In this document: one piece after another, positions 22,928-35,383 of the stretch
How positions within the stretch are numbered: position 1 is the first letter of the stretch
Layout: each line of letters starts with the position of its first letter
NCBI GenBank assembly: GCA_027405735.1
Contig: JAPEHQ010000003.1
Coordinates: 2,294,001 to 2,358,000, forward strand
Origin: Mucor racemosus
Lineage: Eukaryota; Mucoromycota; Mucoromycetes; Mucorales; Mucoraceae
Direction of reading: 5' to 3'
Length of the DNA stretch: 64,000 nucleotides
Position numbers and translations under genes: made by a program
Notes under the pieces: model-generated
What the model was told of the DNA's origin: nothing
Databases searched by the model: none
Seen by the model: the letters and a program-made list of their open reading frames with translations, nothing else

Positions 22928-25586
22928 ATGAAACTATTATCTTTATCTACAGCATTAGCTGTAGCCTTCCCTTCTTTTGCCGTGGCAACATTATGGCCCG
23001 TGCCTCAAAGTATGGAACTCGGTCAAACAGAACTTGAGCTTGATGTATGGGAATATCCAACGTATATATTATTTTAAATTCACTTCTAATACATAGTTTC
23101 TTTTTTCCTTTTTAGACATCATTTCATATATCTGGACCTGATATTGATCACTTGCAAGATGCAATTGATCGTTATACACATCTTATCACTAACGAACGAT
23201 GGATTCCCGTAAATTTAATGCAATTTTTTGTTATTGTTTTTTCAGCCTAATGTATTAAATTATATAATCATTTAGGTGCAGGTCCCTTTTTCATTAGACA
23301 ATCAAACCATCAGATCAAATGTATCACATACCACATTAGGAGCTCTAAAGATCATCATTGAAGATGAGGATCAAATATTAGAACATGAAGTAGATGAATC
23401 ATACGTACTGGATATTCCTGTAGGAAAAGATACAGGCACTTTAAAATCAAAGACTCTATGGGGCACTCTTCGTGGACTCGAAACCTTTTCTCAATTGGTC
23501 CAAGCTCGCCCTAATCAAAACAGCGATGGGGAGGAGGATATCGAAGATTTTGATCAAGATGAAGAGCCTGATTATGATAATGTCGGATTCGAAGAACTTT
23601 ACATACCTAATGCACCCATTCGCATCGAAGACTCGCCAAAATATGCTCATCGAGGTTTAATGTTGGGTAAGTTATTTTTTCTTTATTGCAATACAAACCA
23701 GGAAAACAAAATCATCGAAATGGCACTAAAAATATATTTACACATAGACACATCTAGAAACTATTTCCCGGTAAAGGACATTCTTCGAACTATTGACGCA
23801 ATGGCTTTTAATAAAATGAATGTAAATATCAATGATTTTATTTTTTTTGGTACGATTTCAATATTAATCGAATATTTAGGTCTTTCATTGGCACATCACT
23901 GATTCTCATAGTTTCCCACTCAAGTTGAAAAGTGCTCCTGAACTTGCTCATCAGGGTGCTTATAAACTACACCAACGAAGACTAGTGTACACCAAAAAAG
24001 ACGTAGAACAAATTGTTGAATATGCTTATAAACGTGGCGTACGAGTTATTCCCGAGATTGATATGGTAAATATTATGTAATGCTTCCTAAAAAAATTCGT
24101 CATCGTTTTAATCTTTTTAACTAAAGCCTGCACACACTGGTTCATGGGCATTATCTCATAAAGATATAACGTAAGTAGCAGTCTTTTATTACATAGAAGC
24201 GCAAAAAAGATGATCTCTCCTTAATTGCAATGCATTGGTTTATATATACATGCTTGCACAGATTCACTGATGTAACTAAACTCCTTAAATAATGTTTTAG
24301 AACTTGTACTGGAATTCATTATCTTCCGGGCGAAGGTTGGAGCGAAAGATTAGCTGCTGAACCTGGAACAGGACAGCTCAATCCTATCAAAAATAAAACT
24401 TATGAGATTGTGGACAAGGTTATTACAGAAGTAGCCTCCTTGTTTCCTGATAGCTTTTTTCATGGAGGTGGTGATGAACCAGTATATAAATGCTGGAACC
24501 AAGATCAAGGCGTTGTAGATTATATGAAAGAGAATAATGTAACTGGTGTAGATTTGTTAAATAAGTTTTTACAAAATGAATTGGGCTTCATTAACAAATC
24601 AAACAAGACTGCAATTCTTTGGGAAGGTAACGTATTGAAAACCTTTCCTTGTGCTTATAATACTAATCAGTAGCTTTGTAGATCCTGTTACCAATGATAA
24701 TTTACCTATTTCAAAAGACGTTATTTTACAAGTTTGGATTAACCCTGTACAAAATGCAGTTAAAAAAGGTTACAAGGTGATTGCTTCAAACTACAACTTT
24801 TGGTACCTCGACTGTGGTCATGGTGGATGGGGGTAAAGTTCGAGTTATAATCAGTTACTCTCTTTAAATTGTTACTTATATATCTTCATATTTAGTGGTA
24901 ACGATACGAGTTATGATGAGCAAATACCTCCTGCTATACCAGAGGCGGTTTCAAAGGCACTGGAAGAAAATGATGTCTCTGATAATTACAACACTCCAAA
25001 TTGGGGAGGATCAGGTGGAGATTGGTGCAGGTAATATTATATACAAACAAGAAACTAAATATAAAGAAAGACTAATGTATATTTTCCAGCCCATTCAAGA
25101 GTTGGCAAAGAGTTTATAGCTACGATGTAGCATTCAATTTGACAGAAACCGAAGCCAAGAATATTTTGGGTGGCGAAGTTGCTCTTTGGAGTGAACAAAC
25201 TGATGAAACGACATTGGATATTAGGCTTTGGTAAGGATTTATGATCTCAATAATTACTTTTCTTGGCTAATGAATCATGGTTCTTGTTGTACAATCCATA
25301 CATAGGCCCAGAGCAGCAGCAGCAGCAGAAAACATGTGGTCTGGACGATATGACGAAAACAACATCAAAAGAGATATTGGAGATGCCATGCCTAGAATGT
25401 TCGATTGGCGTTACAGATTACTTAAAAGAGGAGTTCGTGCTGAAGCATTGCAGCCTTTATGGTGGTAAGTGAACATTTTTAATCATGCAAAACAAACCTA
25501 TTAAACTTGTGTAATTCGACTTTGATAGTGGTCAAAACCCTCATATGTGTGATTCCACTTATCCGACTGTGTTCCAAACAATGTAA
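22928..25586 (+). CDS. Secreted beta-N-acetylhexosaminidase, GH20 (12 exons)
   Basis: Twelve exons (22928-23044, 23116-23208, 23276-23666, 23748-23821, 23880-24065, 24127-24170, 24301-24626, 24682-24832, 24896-25030, 25090-25230, 25306-25464, 25529-25586) give 624 residues. A signal peptide spans about residues 1-18 ([20 protein letters not shown]). The GH20 barrel shows [25 protein letters not shown], and the catalytic pair in FHGGGDEP (Asp360-Glu361), then [11 protein letters not shown] and the tail motif GQNPHMC. It cleaves terminal GlcNAc from chitin oligomers and glycans by substrate-assisted catalysis. Unusual is an acidic insert between the N-domain and the barrel (about residues 155-185, [19 protein letters not shown]). 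The gene follows repeat A directly. A second GH20 gene lies at 50558-52313. Confidence 0.9.
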
Positions 25587-26498
25587 TTTACTACCAATAT
25601 TGGTAGGATACATGTAAAAATATCAATGCATGTAGTGTAGCTACTATTATAAACTCTAATAAATCACCTAATCTCGCTAATGGCTCTTGAAATGGAATAG
25701 CTTGCATTCTAATGTATCAAAGTTGAATAAACACAATTTGCAGTATTGTTTGTTACAATGTTTTTTTTTTAAAAATATTGAGTCTGTGTTTTGTATGATT
25801 TCTGTTGCAGTCTTAAAAATAACATTGTTGTTGCCGCTAGGTAATCCTTCGCAGCTGAAAATAAGAAAATAAGAAAATAGGAAAAACCTCAAATCTAAAG
25901 ATTTTTCACTTGCGTGATTTAATGATTAAAGCTGTTTGAATTTTTTAAAAATAGTCCCTAGCATCTCAACTATGCTTTCATATTTTTATTTTCGGAAAAA
26001 TGGTATAAAAAGGTTAATTTTAGTTGCATTTTCTACAGTATATAGTATCCGCATTTAGAGATGTCTCGGTTTTATGTCCGATAAAATGTCCACATACAAC
26101 ATTTGATTTCTTCTCAAATGTTTACTCATGTGATACATGTAAACTCATATTTGTTTATCTGTTGCTGCAGGTAATTAACGAGGAGAGCAATTTTACGTTA
26201 TTCATGATTACTAGATTTATAGTAGATGCATGATCTTGGTGGGGGAGAGGGGGGGGGGATTTTTTTTAAAAAAAAGTTGGTTAATTTAGTATTTGAACTA
26301 AAATGTAAATGCATGTATGTAATGTATATATTCATGTAAAACACATTCAAATGTCGCTTGATGACACGAAAGGAAACATGGAACATTGATCAACTTTTTA
26401 ATATGCATTTGTTGACAGATCGTTTTTGTAGTACATTTTAATGAAGATTACATCTCGATTGTCAACTCCTAATCTCCTTGAATTTTGACTAATTTCTC

Positions 26499-26530
<32 letters not shown>

Positions 26531-26731
26531 CCTACAAACATGAATCTAGGACGATAATAAAGTTTTATTATATGTATTTACATAGAGATCATAAAATAGA
26601 GGTTATATCTAACCATTTAAAGAAAAAGGAAAAAGGAAAAAAGGCAATGTACAAATAATTTTTGTAAAAAATATAAAAAAATTACTCCTTGGACGAGAAA
26701 AAGAATGATGAATGTAAAGGAGAATTTACAT
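25587..26731. other. Intergenic region, no gene seen
   Basis: The AT-rich sequence holds a run of nine or more G at about 26252 followed by T and A runs (26263-26275), and a poly-A run of about 29 bases at 26501-26529. Short frames at 25687-25892 and 26024-26233 lack motifs. It lies between the convergent 3' ends of the hexosaminidase and the small minus-strand gene. Confidence 0.5.
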
Positions 26732-27016
26732 CTAATTTGTAGAAGTCTCTTCTTGGGATTTCTGTTGTTGTTGTTGTTGTTGCATGCGATGATAACGTTC
26801 GAGATCTTCTTGCTCTTGCTTGAGATCTTTTAATCTTTGTTTAGCTTCAGAAGCAGCAAGCATTTGGTCTAGAAAACTTCATGTCAAGAAAGTAAATTTA
26901 CAAAATATAAATCCAAACTTACAATAATTACTCTTGATGAGTAGCACTTCTAATCCAGCACCCATTGCTAAACCAGCACCAAACATCTTTGCATAATATT
27001 TAGTTACTCCAGCCAT
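26732..27016 (-). CDS. Small single-pass membrane protein, UQCC6/brawnin-like
   Basis: Two exons (27016-26923 and 26868-26732) give 76 residues. The start MAGVTKYYAKMFGAGLAMGA is followed by a short hydrophobic helix, GLEVLLIKSNYY, a charged coiled segment and a poly-Gln stretch. The pattern Y.KMF.A.LAM.AG.EV....YY resembles vertebrate UQCC6 (brawnin), a mitochondrial inner-membrane factor for complex III assembly. This similarity is by eye over about 25 residues and should be treated as tentative. The splice joint (T at 26923 to AC at 26868) was chosen because the alternative acceptor gives a stop. It lies 113 bp downstream of the RGS gene on the same strand. Confidence 0.6.
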
Positions 27017-27128
27017 TTTCTGTTTAAACGAAAAAAAGTTAAAAAGCAAGGGGTCAACAACAAAGAAGAAGAATAATTTAGGCAAGGAGTGGACTTTTAA
27101 TAAGATTTTGTTTGTTTATTTGAATGAT

Positions 27129-29181
27129 TTAAGCTTGAGTTGTTTCGATATTAGTTTGGTACAAATCATCAGTAGAATCCATTTTACGCAAAGAATCAGT
27201 CAACTCTTCCAATTCTTTTTGTTTTTTACGTTCATTTCTTTCAATAGAATCAATAATTTTACGATATTTTTCAGTTTTTACAAATTTAGGGACGGAATCA
27301 GAAGCCATCAAACGGCAAATGTGTTCGTTTACTCTATCAAACAATTTAAGCATCATTCTTAAACTTTGAGATGCAGATGAAGCAGTGATAACAATAGTTG
27401 GTTTTCCTTGGCCTGGGTAAACTGGAATAACAGTTACTACAGAATGGACAATACGTGCCATTTCTTGACAAAGGGAATGCTCCACGTTGAGTTCACATGA
27501 TGAACCAGGGGCTAAATAAGTTGACCAAATATCGTATGCATCCTCTAAAAGATCTTTCTGGTTTTGTGATGGAAGTGCAGGGCTTTGATTGCGACATTTC
27601 CTACGGAGTGTATTGTAATCAATCCAGAAATCCAAGTTCTCCTCGCAAAAGTTTGCTCTCAAAAAGTCTTTGAATGGAGAACGAAGCTTTGCATTTTCAA
27701 GTATAATTTTAAGTCTAGCAGAATTACTTTCTTTTGGATCAGCTGGAGTATGATTGTTGTTGTTTTCAACAGCAATACTTGGCGGTCTAGAGGAAGTTGA
27801 ATGTGTACTTGAATCTTCCATATCATCAGTTGTTGTAGTCGATTGTTGAGTAATTAATAGGGAGTCAGGATCTTGTGATAATATCTCTCGTAAAGTAGTT
27901 TTTTCTTCTTCTGTCGACTCCTCATCTTCTTTAGTGATTGTGTTACTTCTTGATCGTACAATGTTGGATGTAGTTGTAATCTTTGATCGATCAGAAAGTT
28001 GTTGGCTGACTGATGGTGAATTTGGCTGTTTCACAGGTTCAGCAACTACTTGCTTTCCTTTATCAGTTACAACAAACATTGAAACTTTGGACGCCTTTAA
28101 TGGTAAAGAATGATGCTTGGGATCTTGAAATTCAATCCAATTATATTTAATAAACTCTTGAGCAATTGCTTCTGCTTCTTCACGACAGGATACCGTATTA
28201 TAGTCTAATAACCAATCGCAACACATTTGTGAGGAGAATAAAGTTCGCATAGTTTTGGCAGTTTTAGGTTGAGTTGTTGTACGACCAGATTTAGAAAGTG
28301 TAAGGAGGTAATTACCCAACATATGAACTCTAGAATCACCACTGGAAACAGTAGAAGACATTGCAAATGGAGCACTTAAAGAAGGTGTAGATGAAGAGGT
28401 TGCAGAGGATACAGAAGAAGTAGTAGAAGAAGGAGGAGTACTGCTGGTACTTTGTTGTTGTTGTTGTTGTTGCCTTGATGAAACAGACATTGAACTTGCA
28501 TTACCAGAGCTAGTTAATTCACCATCTAGTGGTAGACAAGTCATCATAACTCTGAATATAACTGATACACAAGCTCGATTTAATACAAGTTGATCATCAT
28601 CAAGATTACGATCTAGACGAACTAAATGGATTGCTTCCATATGACTAAAATGCTTTCGTAAAGTGGTCATATTAACCTCAGTTCGAACACAAAAATCTTG
28701 GAGTACACAAAGACCCTTGGGTGTCAAATGCCAGATGCCCTTATCGCGAAATGTTCTATTTTGTGGATCAACGGCATTTTCCATTAAACGACAATTTTGA
28801 AACTGTTGGCAAAGTGATTTTGCCATTTCTCGAGCCATATTAAATGTGGTTGTTGTAGTTGTTCTTTGTAAGCGAGTTGAGTCATTTGGATCAGGTATAC
28901 GGACAGTATGAGAAAAACGTAAATTTCCCAATGCTTGAATTGCATCTTCAGAAGAAAATGTATTATAATAATTTCGAAAAAGATACCTATGTGTATCTAA
29001 TGGAATCTGAACTATAAGCGCAGCGAATAGATCATGTATGTCCTTTATTTATGTGTAAATAAATCAATTTATGCTTATAATTGAATAATCAATCAAACCA
29101 AATTACCTTTAAATATGGACGACCATCAATTGTAAATTTCATCATTGATGTATAAGCTTGTTGTGACACATTTGCATCCAT
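27129..29181 (-). CDS. RGS protein with DEP domains (FlbA/Sst2 family)
   Basis: Two exons (29181-29107 and 29042-27129) give 662 residues. The N-terminus reads DGRPYLK then DIHDLFAALIVQIPLDTHR, followed by NLRFSHTVRIPDPND and TTTTTTFNMAREMAKSLCQQ, all typical of FlbA and Sst2. A first DEP-like region covers about residues 30-155 and a second about 270-355. Ser/Thr-rich, poly-Gln linkers separate them from an RGS domain at about 465-620 (FKDFLRANFCEENLDFW). The protein speeds GTP hydrolysis by a G-alpha subunit and so dampens pheromone or vegetative G-protein signalling; DEP domains anchor it to receptors. The true start lies in a small first exon. Confidence 0.92.
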
Positions 29182-29219
29182 TTTTTTTTAATAATATAGA
29201 AGATGAAAAGAAATAAAGA

Positions 29220-29225
<6 letters not shown>

Positions 29226-29255
<30 letters not shown>

Positions 29256-29257
29256 CA
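29226..29257. repeat. GA dinucleotide microsatellite
   Basis: About fourteen GA units follow an A run, 45-75 bp upstream of the RGS start codon, thus inside its likely 5' leader or core promoter. It is length-variable by nature. Confidence 0.85.
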
Positions 29258-29601
29258 AGATCTCAAGCGGCAGTATATAAGCTGTTAATTAGAGTTCATC
29301 TATATTAAGTACCATTAGGGAGAAGATTAATTGTTGTTACAAGTTGTTGTGTCCATGTTTATGTGTATATGTTCTGGCTCCTTGATTTTTACTTTTTTGA
29401 TAACGTGTCTATATGTATATATGTATATAAACACACATTTCATGCTAATATTATGTTTGAACGCTTGGACCTTTTGAGTATTTATTTATTTGACGTTATA
29501 TATAAAAAAAGTGAGTTGCATAGATAAACAAATGTACTCCTTTATATGTTGATTCTCATATAAACTTCTGAGAATTATTATAATTACACTTTATTATTAT
29601 A

Positions 29602-32600
29602 TTAATTATACGCTTGATCCAATAAAAAGTTGGTTGCCTTCTCCAAATTTTGATCATAACGATCTAATGCTTCCAAAGCAGAAGCTGGATCAAATCCCAT
29701 ATTGACTAATTCAGCAATATGACTACCTTGAATAGTATCTAGATCATAAGCAAAGCTATTATTATCGTTATTATTTGTATTTGTATTTGTATTTGTGTTT
29801 ATGTTTGTAGTAGTGGGTGTAGAAGTTGTATTAGTTGTTGTTGTTTGTTGAGGTTCTGGTAATGAAGGTGGACGTTGTTGAATATTATCATCAACCCCAC
29901 TACTGTTTCGAGTTTCAGGTACAGATGGTGTATTGCTACTACTACTACTACTATGATTCTTGGCTTGCTGTTGCTCCTTTTTGCTATTCTTCTTTTCAGA
30001 TTTCTTTTTCTTTTTATCGTCATTGTCAAGACCAGAGAAATCAAATCCACCGAAACTTTTTGCCCAAGAAACAATATTCTTCTTTTTCTTCTTCTTTTTA
30101 CCATCATCATTAGTGTTTGGTACTGGCTTTGAAGAAGAGGAATTAGTAGTAATGTTGGGATTTGCCTTCGTGGTCTTTTCCTCCTTCTTGACATTGTAAG
30201 ATTCTTGTTGATTCTGTTCTTCTTTAACCCCTCTACTACTACTATTGTTATCAGTGAAAGGTTCTACTCCTTGATTTTCACCCTTTAATGAATCGTTTGC
30301 AGGAATGGCTTTGGTAATCTCAGACTCGGGTTGTGTGGAACCTGTTGTAGCCATTGCTGTTGGCTCTGTTGCATTAACCGCAGATGTTTGGACATTTGGA
30401 AAAGTAGGTGACGACTTATCAAATGAGTCTTCAAATTCATGTTGAGTAGCAGGAGGTACATGTTGATCATGTCTTTCTGCTTCTTCTTCTTTAATAACCT
30501 TATTTTCAACATTTGTATTGAAAGCATTATCGAATTCAGATTGATCAAAGGGGCGAGTAGTAGATATTTCTTCTTTGTTGACATTATTATTATTCTTAGT
30601 GGACACAGCAGAAGTAGCAGCAAAAGTAGGAATAAAGTTATTATTACCTGAAGACACAGCATGAATACCAGGTGTTGGTGTAACAGCAAATACAGAATCA
30701 AATTCAGTTTCTTGATTTGGTGTTTTTCCGCTCTTGTTGTTGTTGTTGTTGTTGTTGTTATTATTATTATTAGTGAATTTTGGATCTGAGAAATATGTAT
30801 CAAATTCATCATTATCATCACTTTCAAATTCATGAACAGAAGATGAAGATGCTACTTTTGGAGCAGGTGTACCAAAAATGGCATCAAAATCTTGAGGTTC
30901 ATTCGTTTGATTTCGATGAGGTGGAGGTGGAGCAGGAGGTTTCTTAGATTGTTTAACTGATGTTGGTGCTGGCGCTGGTGTTGGTGTATTTGTACCTGTA
31001 GTAGATGCACTTCGTCTAGATTGTGGTGGAGGTGGAGGTGGTGCAACACGATGAGTACTACTATTTGTACTAGCAGTAAATGGATCTGAAACCTCTGAAC
31101 CAGAAAGAGAATTGATCATAACAGGTTCATCTTCTTCTTGATCTTGTTGTTGTTGTTGTTGTTGGTCTTGGTTGACATCAAAAATGGTATCAAAGGGAGT
31201 CTTACCTTCCATAACGGGTTGATGAGCGATCTCAGCGATTACAGGTTTATTTGCTTCTGTTACAGGGGCTTCTACTTGTTTTTTCTCAGATTGAGTGGCT
31301 TCCATTTCATCAATTTCTGCATTAGTAGTAGTAACATCACGATCATTTTTTTCTTGATTTGGATTAGCTTCGGCATGAATTTCAGGTACAAAAGTTGAAT
31401 CATTCTTGAATTCATTATCATTAGTAGGATGGTCAATCATAACAAATTCGCTCTCGTCTGTTGCTGTTGTTGCTGTTGCTGTTGCTGCTGCAGAAGATAA
31501 AGACATGTCTTGATTAACAACAGGAACACTTTTAGGAATAACTGGTGCCTCATCAACAGCGTCAAAGAAATCATCTGCACTTTCTGTTTCATCTGTAAGG
31601 TCTTCTTCACTTGCTTTGCTCTTTAACGTGGTGCCAGCACCATCAACATTTGAAGCAACAGTAGAATCAGGGGCTGAGGAAGTTGAATTTATTGATTGCA
31701 TTCCATTTTGATGTTCGTCACTAGCATTTAATTTAGTAATATCTTCCTCCTCTTTCTACATTGATGAAAATTAACGTTTAATTACCAAGCATCTGACCAA
31801 AATGCACGTTTTTCACAATATCAATCTTACCTTATCCATTGTACTGGTTGAATCTGTAACAGTAGAAATATCTCTATCTTTAGAAGATTCATCATGTACA
31901 TTATGAGTAATAACGGCGGCACCAACAGCAGTAGCACCCATAGCAGCAATCTCTGCAATTCTTGATTGCTCTTTTTCTTGGTTCAAGTCGTTCTCTTCCT
32001 TTTCTAATCTAGAACGTTCCTCTTGAGCTAAACGATTCTTTTCCATTTCTTCTTGTTCTTTAGCTAAATGTTCTGCTTTTGCCTTTTCCTCTTTTTCTTG
32101 CTCAAGTCTAACGCGTTCAGCTTCTTTTTCTTTTGCTACTTGTGCTGCTTTAGCTTTTTCTTCTTCCTGTTCGAGTCTTAATCGCTCATCTTCTTCAGCC
32201 TTTTTACGGGAAACTTCTGCTTCATTAGCGGCAATTACGCGAGCAGCTTCTTCCTCTTCTTGTTGCTTCTGTTTAAGTTTAGTTTCTTCAATTAAACGAG
32301 CTTCTGCAGCTAATCTTTCCTGTTCTTCTTTCTCTGCAGCTTTGCGAGCTTCTTCTTCAAGTCGTTCCTCCTCTACCTTGCGAGCTTCTTCTACTTTACG
32401 AGCCTCTTTTTCTAATCTAGCTTCCTCTGCTTTACGAGCTTCTTCAGCTAATCTGGCTTCTTCAGCTAATCGAGCTTCTTCCTTGAGGCGTTCTTCTTCT
32501 GCTAATCTAGCTTCTTCAGCTTTACGAGCTTCTTCAGCTAGCCTAGCTTCCTCAGCTAGTCTGGCTTCTTCAGCTAATCTGGCTTCTTCTGCCAACCTAG

Positions 32601-35004
32601 CCTCTTCTGCCAATCTAGCCTCCTCAGCTAATCTAGCTTCCTCGGCTTTACGAGCTTCTTCAGCTAATCTAGCTTCCTCGGCTTTACGAGCTTCTTCAGC
32701 TAATCTAGCTTCCTCGGCTTTACGAGCTTCTTCTGCTAATCTAGCCTCCTCAGCTTTACGAGCTTCTTCAGCTAATCTAGCCTCCTCAGCTAATCTAGCT
32801 TCTTCAGCTAATCTAGCTTCTTCAGCTAATCTAGCTTCCTCGGCTTTACGAGCTTCTTCTGCTAGTCTGGCTTCTTCAGCTAACCTAGCCTCCTCTGCCT
32901 TGCGAGCTTCTTCTTTAAGACGTTCTTCTTCTGCTAATCTAGCCTGTTCCTCTAAACGTTTTCGTTCCTCCTCCTCAAGTCTCTTACGTTCTTCTTCAGC
33001 TAAACGAGCAGCTTCTTCCTCTTCTTGTTTACGTTTAAGTTCGGCAGCAGCAAGTGCGGCAGCAGCAGCAGCAGCAGCAGCAGCTTTCTTTTCTTCTCTT
33101 CTCTTGCGACGAGCAGCGGCAGCTTCTTGCTTTTTCTTATTTATTTCATGCAAAGAATCCAATTCTTTTTCCAAACGCATAGATTCCATTTGAACATTAT
33201 GCACACTACGACGTAATTTTTCGTTTTCCAATTGACCATCCTTAAGTTCCTGCTTAGCTTGAGCCAATTGATCTTGAACTTGCTTGAGTTTGGCTTCAGC
33301 AGTTTCCAAATCAGATTGAGCAGAAGACCATGTAGGCTGTTCTTTTTCTAAATCAGTCTTCAAAGCATTCAATGTACTAGTTTCTGTCTCATTTTGCTTT
33401 TTAAGATTATCAACTTGACTTTGAAGATCTTGTTTCTTTTCACGTAAAAATCCAAGTGATTGAACTGCTTTTTTATGTTGTGCTTCAATGTCGACAGTTG
33501 ATTTTTTAGTAGATGTAATTTGATTTTGAAGTAAATTTACTTTGTTTGTCTCTTCTGTTAAAGACTCATTTCCAAAATCACCTAATAAATCTTCATCAAC
33601 AGAAGCTATAATTTGCATTTAGTGCTTGATTTACTGTTTTTAAATGTCAAAGAAAACCTACATTGATTAGCAATTGCAGCGGCATTATATGGTGGAGTAT
33701 GGAAACCTCTTGAGGGCATTGATGTGTTGGTAATTGGAGTATTGGGCAATGTTGGCGTTGGAGGTGGAACCAACGACTGAGGCAATACGACAGGCAACGT
33801 TTCACCGGTTAATTTCTTATGAATTAGATGCATAGCAATTGCAAATTCATTAGCATTTAATGACCCAGTGCTACCAATATCTGCCAAATCCCAAATCTTT
33901 GCTAAATCAGTCTTTGGTAATTTGGAATTCTTGAAGAAATCTACAGCATCTGCGCCTTGAACAAGGCCTGTATGCTTTTTATCCAATTTTGCAAAAAATG
34001 TGTCATATTGAGCCTTTTCATGTGCCGTGATATCCCATTCATGCTGTTGTGGAGGTGCCGATGTAGGAGCGAATGCCATGTTACCAATGCTATCAATCTT
34101 TTTTGCTCTAGATTGTAATAAAGGAGAAGACACGATAGGTTTTGGTGAAGAAACTAACGCTGAATGCGTTACATTATTATCTGAGGATGCTGCTAGATAA
34201 ACATCGGGTGGTAATATGGATGGCAATGACTTTAGTGATTTATCCATAAGCTTAGCAATATAATGCATTGCTATCACAAATTCAGTTTCGTCCAAGAATC
34301 CACATTTACGAATATCAGCTAAATTCCTATTGTGTCTATATTAGTAAACATTGCCAAAATTCAATCGATACTCGTTATAGATTACCAAATTTGAATTAGT
34401 TGATCATTAGGTAATCTTGACTTGGCAAAAAGGTTTCTGGCAGTTTCAGCAGGAATGCCATTAGGTGTGGGATGTTGACTTTTATAAATTGATTGATACT
34501 TTTTCTTTTCTTGAGGTGAAATTGCAATAGTAGATGTTGTTGAATTCAAGCTACTACTGGATGAATTGATCACCTGAACACCTTGAATTGTTGGTAATGG
34601 TGTAACTAAATGATAGAAATCGCAATTAATTCACCCGTTTCGCTCCTAATATTTTATTGGGTGGTTTTTTATACCAGTAGAAAATAAAGGTTCGTTTGCT
34701 TTGATATTATTTTGAGCACAAGCGATAAGTTTAAGGGCAATAGCAAATGTATCTGGAGTAAGATATCCGAGATTTCTTTCATCGGCAGTTTCCCATATCT
34801 AAAAATTGGTTAATTGTCTGACAGAGACGAATTAAGAAAACTTACTTGAGATAGAATGTCGTTAGGTAATCCAGACTTTGCAAAAAACTGAACTGCTTCC
34901 ATGCCAGAAACTACATTTGGCTGACTTTTTGCAGCCGCATTAAAGAATTGTTTGTAAGCATTTACTTCTCTTGGAGTCAATCTCGACTCCCAACTCGAAG
35001 ACAT
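29602..35004 (-). CDS. Ede1/Eps15-like endocytic scaffold (3 EH domains, long charged helix, UBA)
   Basis: Six exons (35004-34846, 34798-34675, 34605-34386, 34326-33662, 33605-31831, 31755-29602) give 1698 residues. Three EH domains lie at about residues 8-95, 112-200 and 262-345 (for example IWDLADIGSTGSLNANEFAI). A coiled coil follows (about 395-555), then a poly-Ala stretch and about 35 tandem LAEEAR/KAEEAR hexapeptides (about 560-830), likely a single long alpha-helix. A disordered Asn/Gln-rich tail contains DPF and F-D-x-x-F-like sites, and a UBA domain (VNMGFDPASALEALDR) ends the protein. Eps15/Ede1 proteins are early clathrin-coat scaffolds that bind NPF proteins, AP-2 and ubiquitin. 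It is longer than yeast Ede1 (about 1380). Clathrin light chain lies 1.4 kb away. Confidence 0.92.
32290..32960. repeat. 18-bp coding tandem repeat array in the Ede1-like gene
   Basis: Units alternate between codons for LAEEAR and KAEEAR on the minus strand (plus strand CTAATCTAGCTTCYTCAG-like). Copies differ mainly at third codon positions, so selection keeps the peptide while the DNA drifts. The plus strand of the same stretch is free of stops over 32342-33193 (Ala-Ser-Leu-rich), which is a by-product of the repeat. Confidence 0.85.
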
Positions 35005-35383
35005 TTTGTTTTTATTATTATTAAAAAAAAAAGAGAGAGAGTAAAAGAAAAAGGTTGATGAATAGTAAACCAAAAGTAGAAGCAAAATACACAACATCTC
35101 CGCCTCATTTATACATGAAAAAATCGTCATTTTTCCACACATGAGTAAAAAGAACCCTTGTGATACATAATGCAAATGTTTTAAAACGATCAATCATTTA
35201 ATATGTTTCGGTTTTACAGAGGTTAAAGTGCAAAATTGACCAATTGAAAGTATATTTTACATTCAAGGGTTCTCTGTAAAAATCCTTTAAAATAATGTTT
35301 TATCAGCGTTTGAAGGCTAATCAAAATACCCGTATTTACCGTGGATTCAACTTTTTTCCCTTTTACTCCTGTATTAAAATTTA
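35005..35383. promoter_or_regulatory. Divergent promoter region of the Ede1-like and J-domain genes
   Basis: The 379 bp separate two start codons on opposite strands, so both core promoters should lie here. An AGAGAGAG run adjoins the Ede1-side start. I see no clear TATA box or known regulator site. Confidence 0.45.

Noticed and set aside
29835..30199. Plus-strand frames of 79-92 codons rich in Phe, Ser, Tyr and Cys
   Set aside because: They lie antisense to the poly-Lys, Ser- and Asn-rich tail of the Ede1-like protein and mirror its low complexity.
32342..33193. Open plus-strand frame of 283 codons rich in Ala, Ser and Leu
   Set aside because: It is the complement of the 18-bp coding repeat in the Ede1-like gene; the repeat keeps this frame open by itself.
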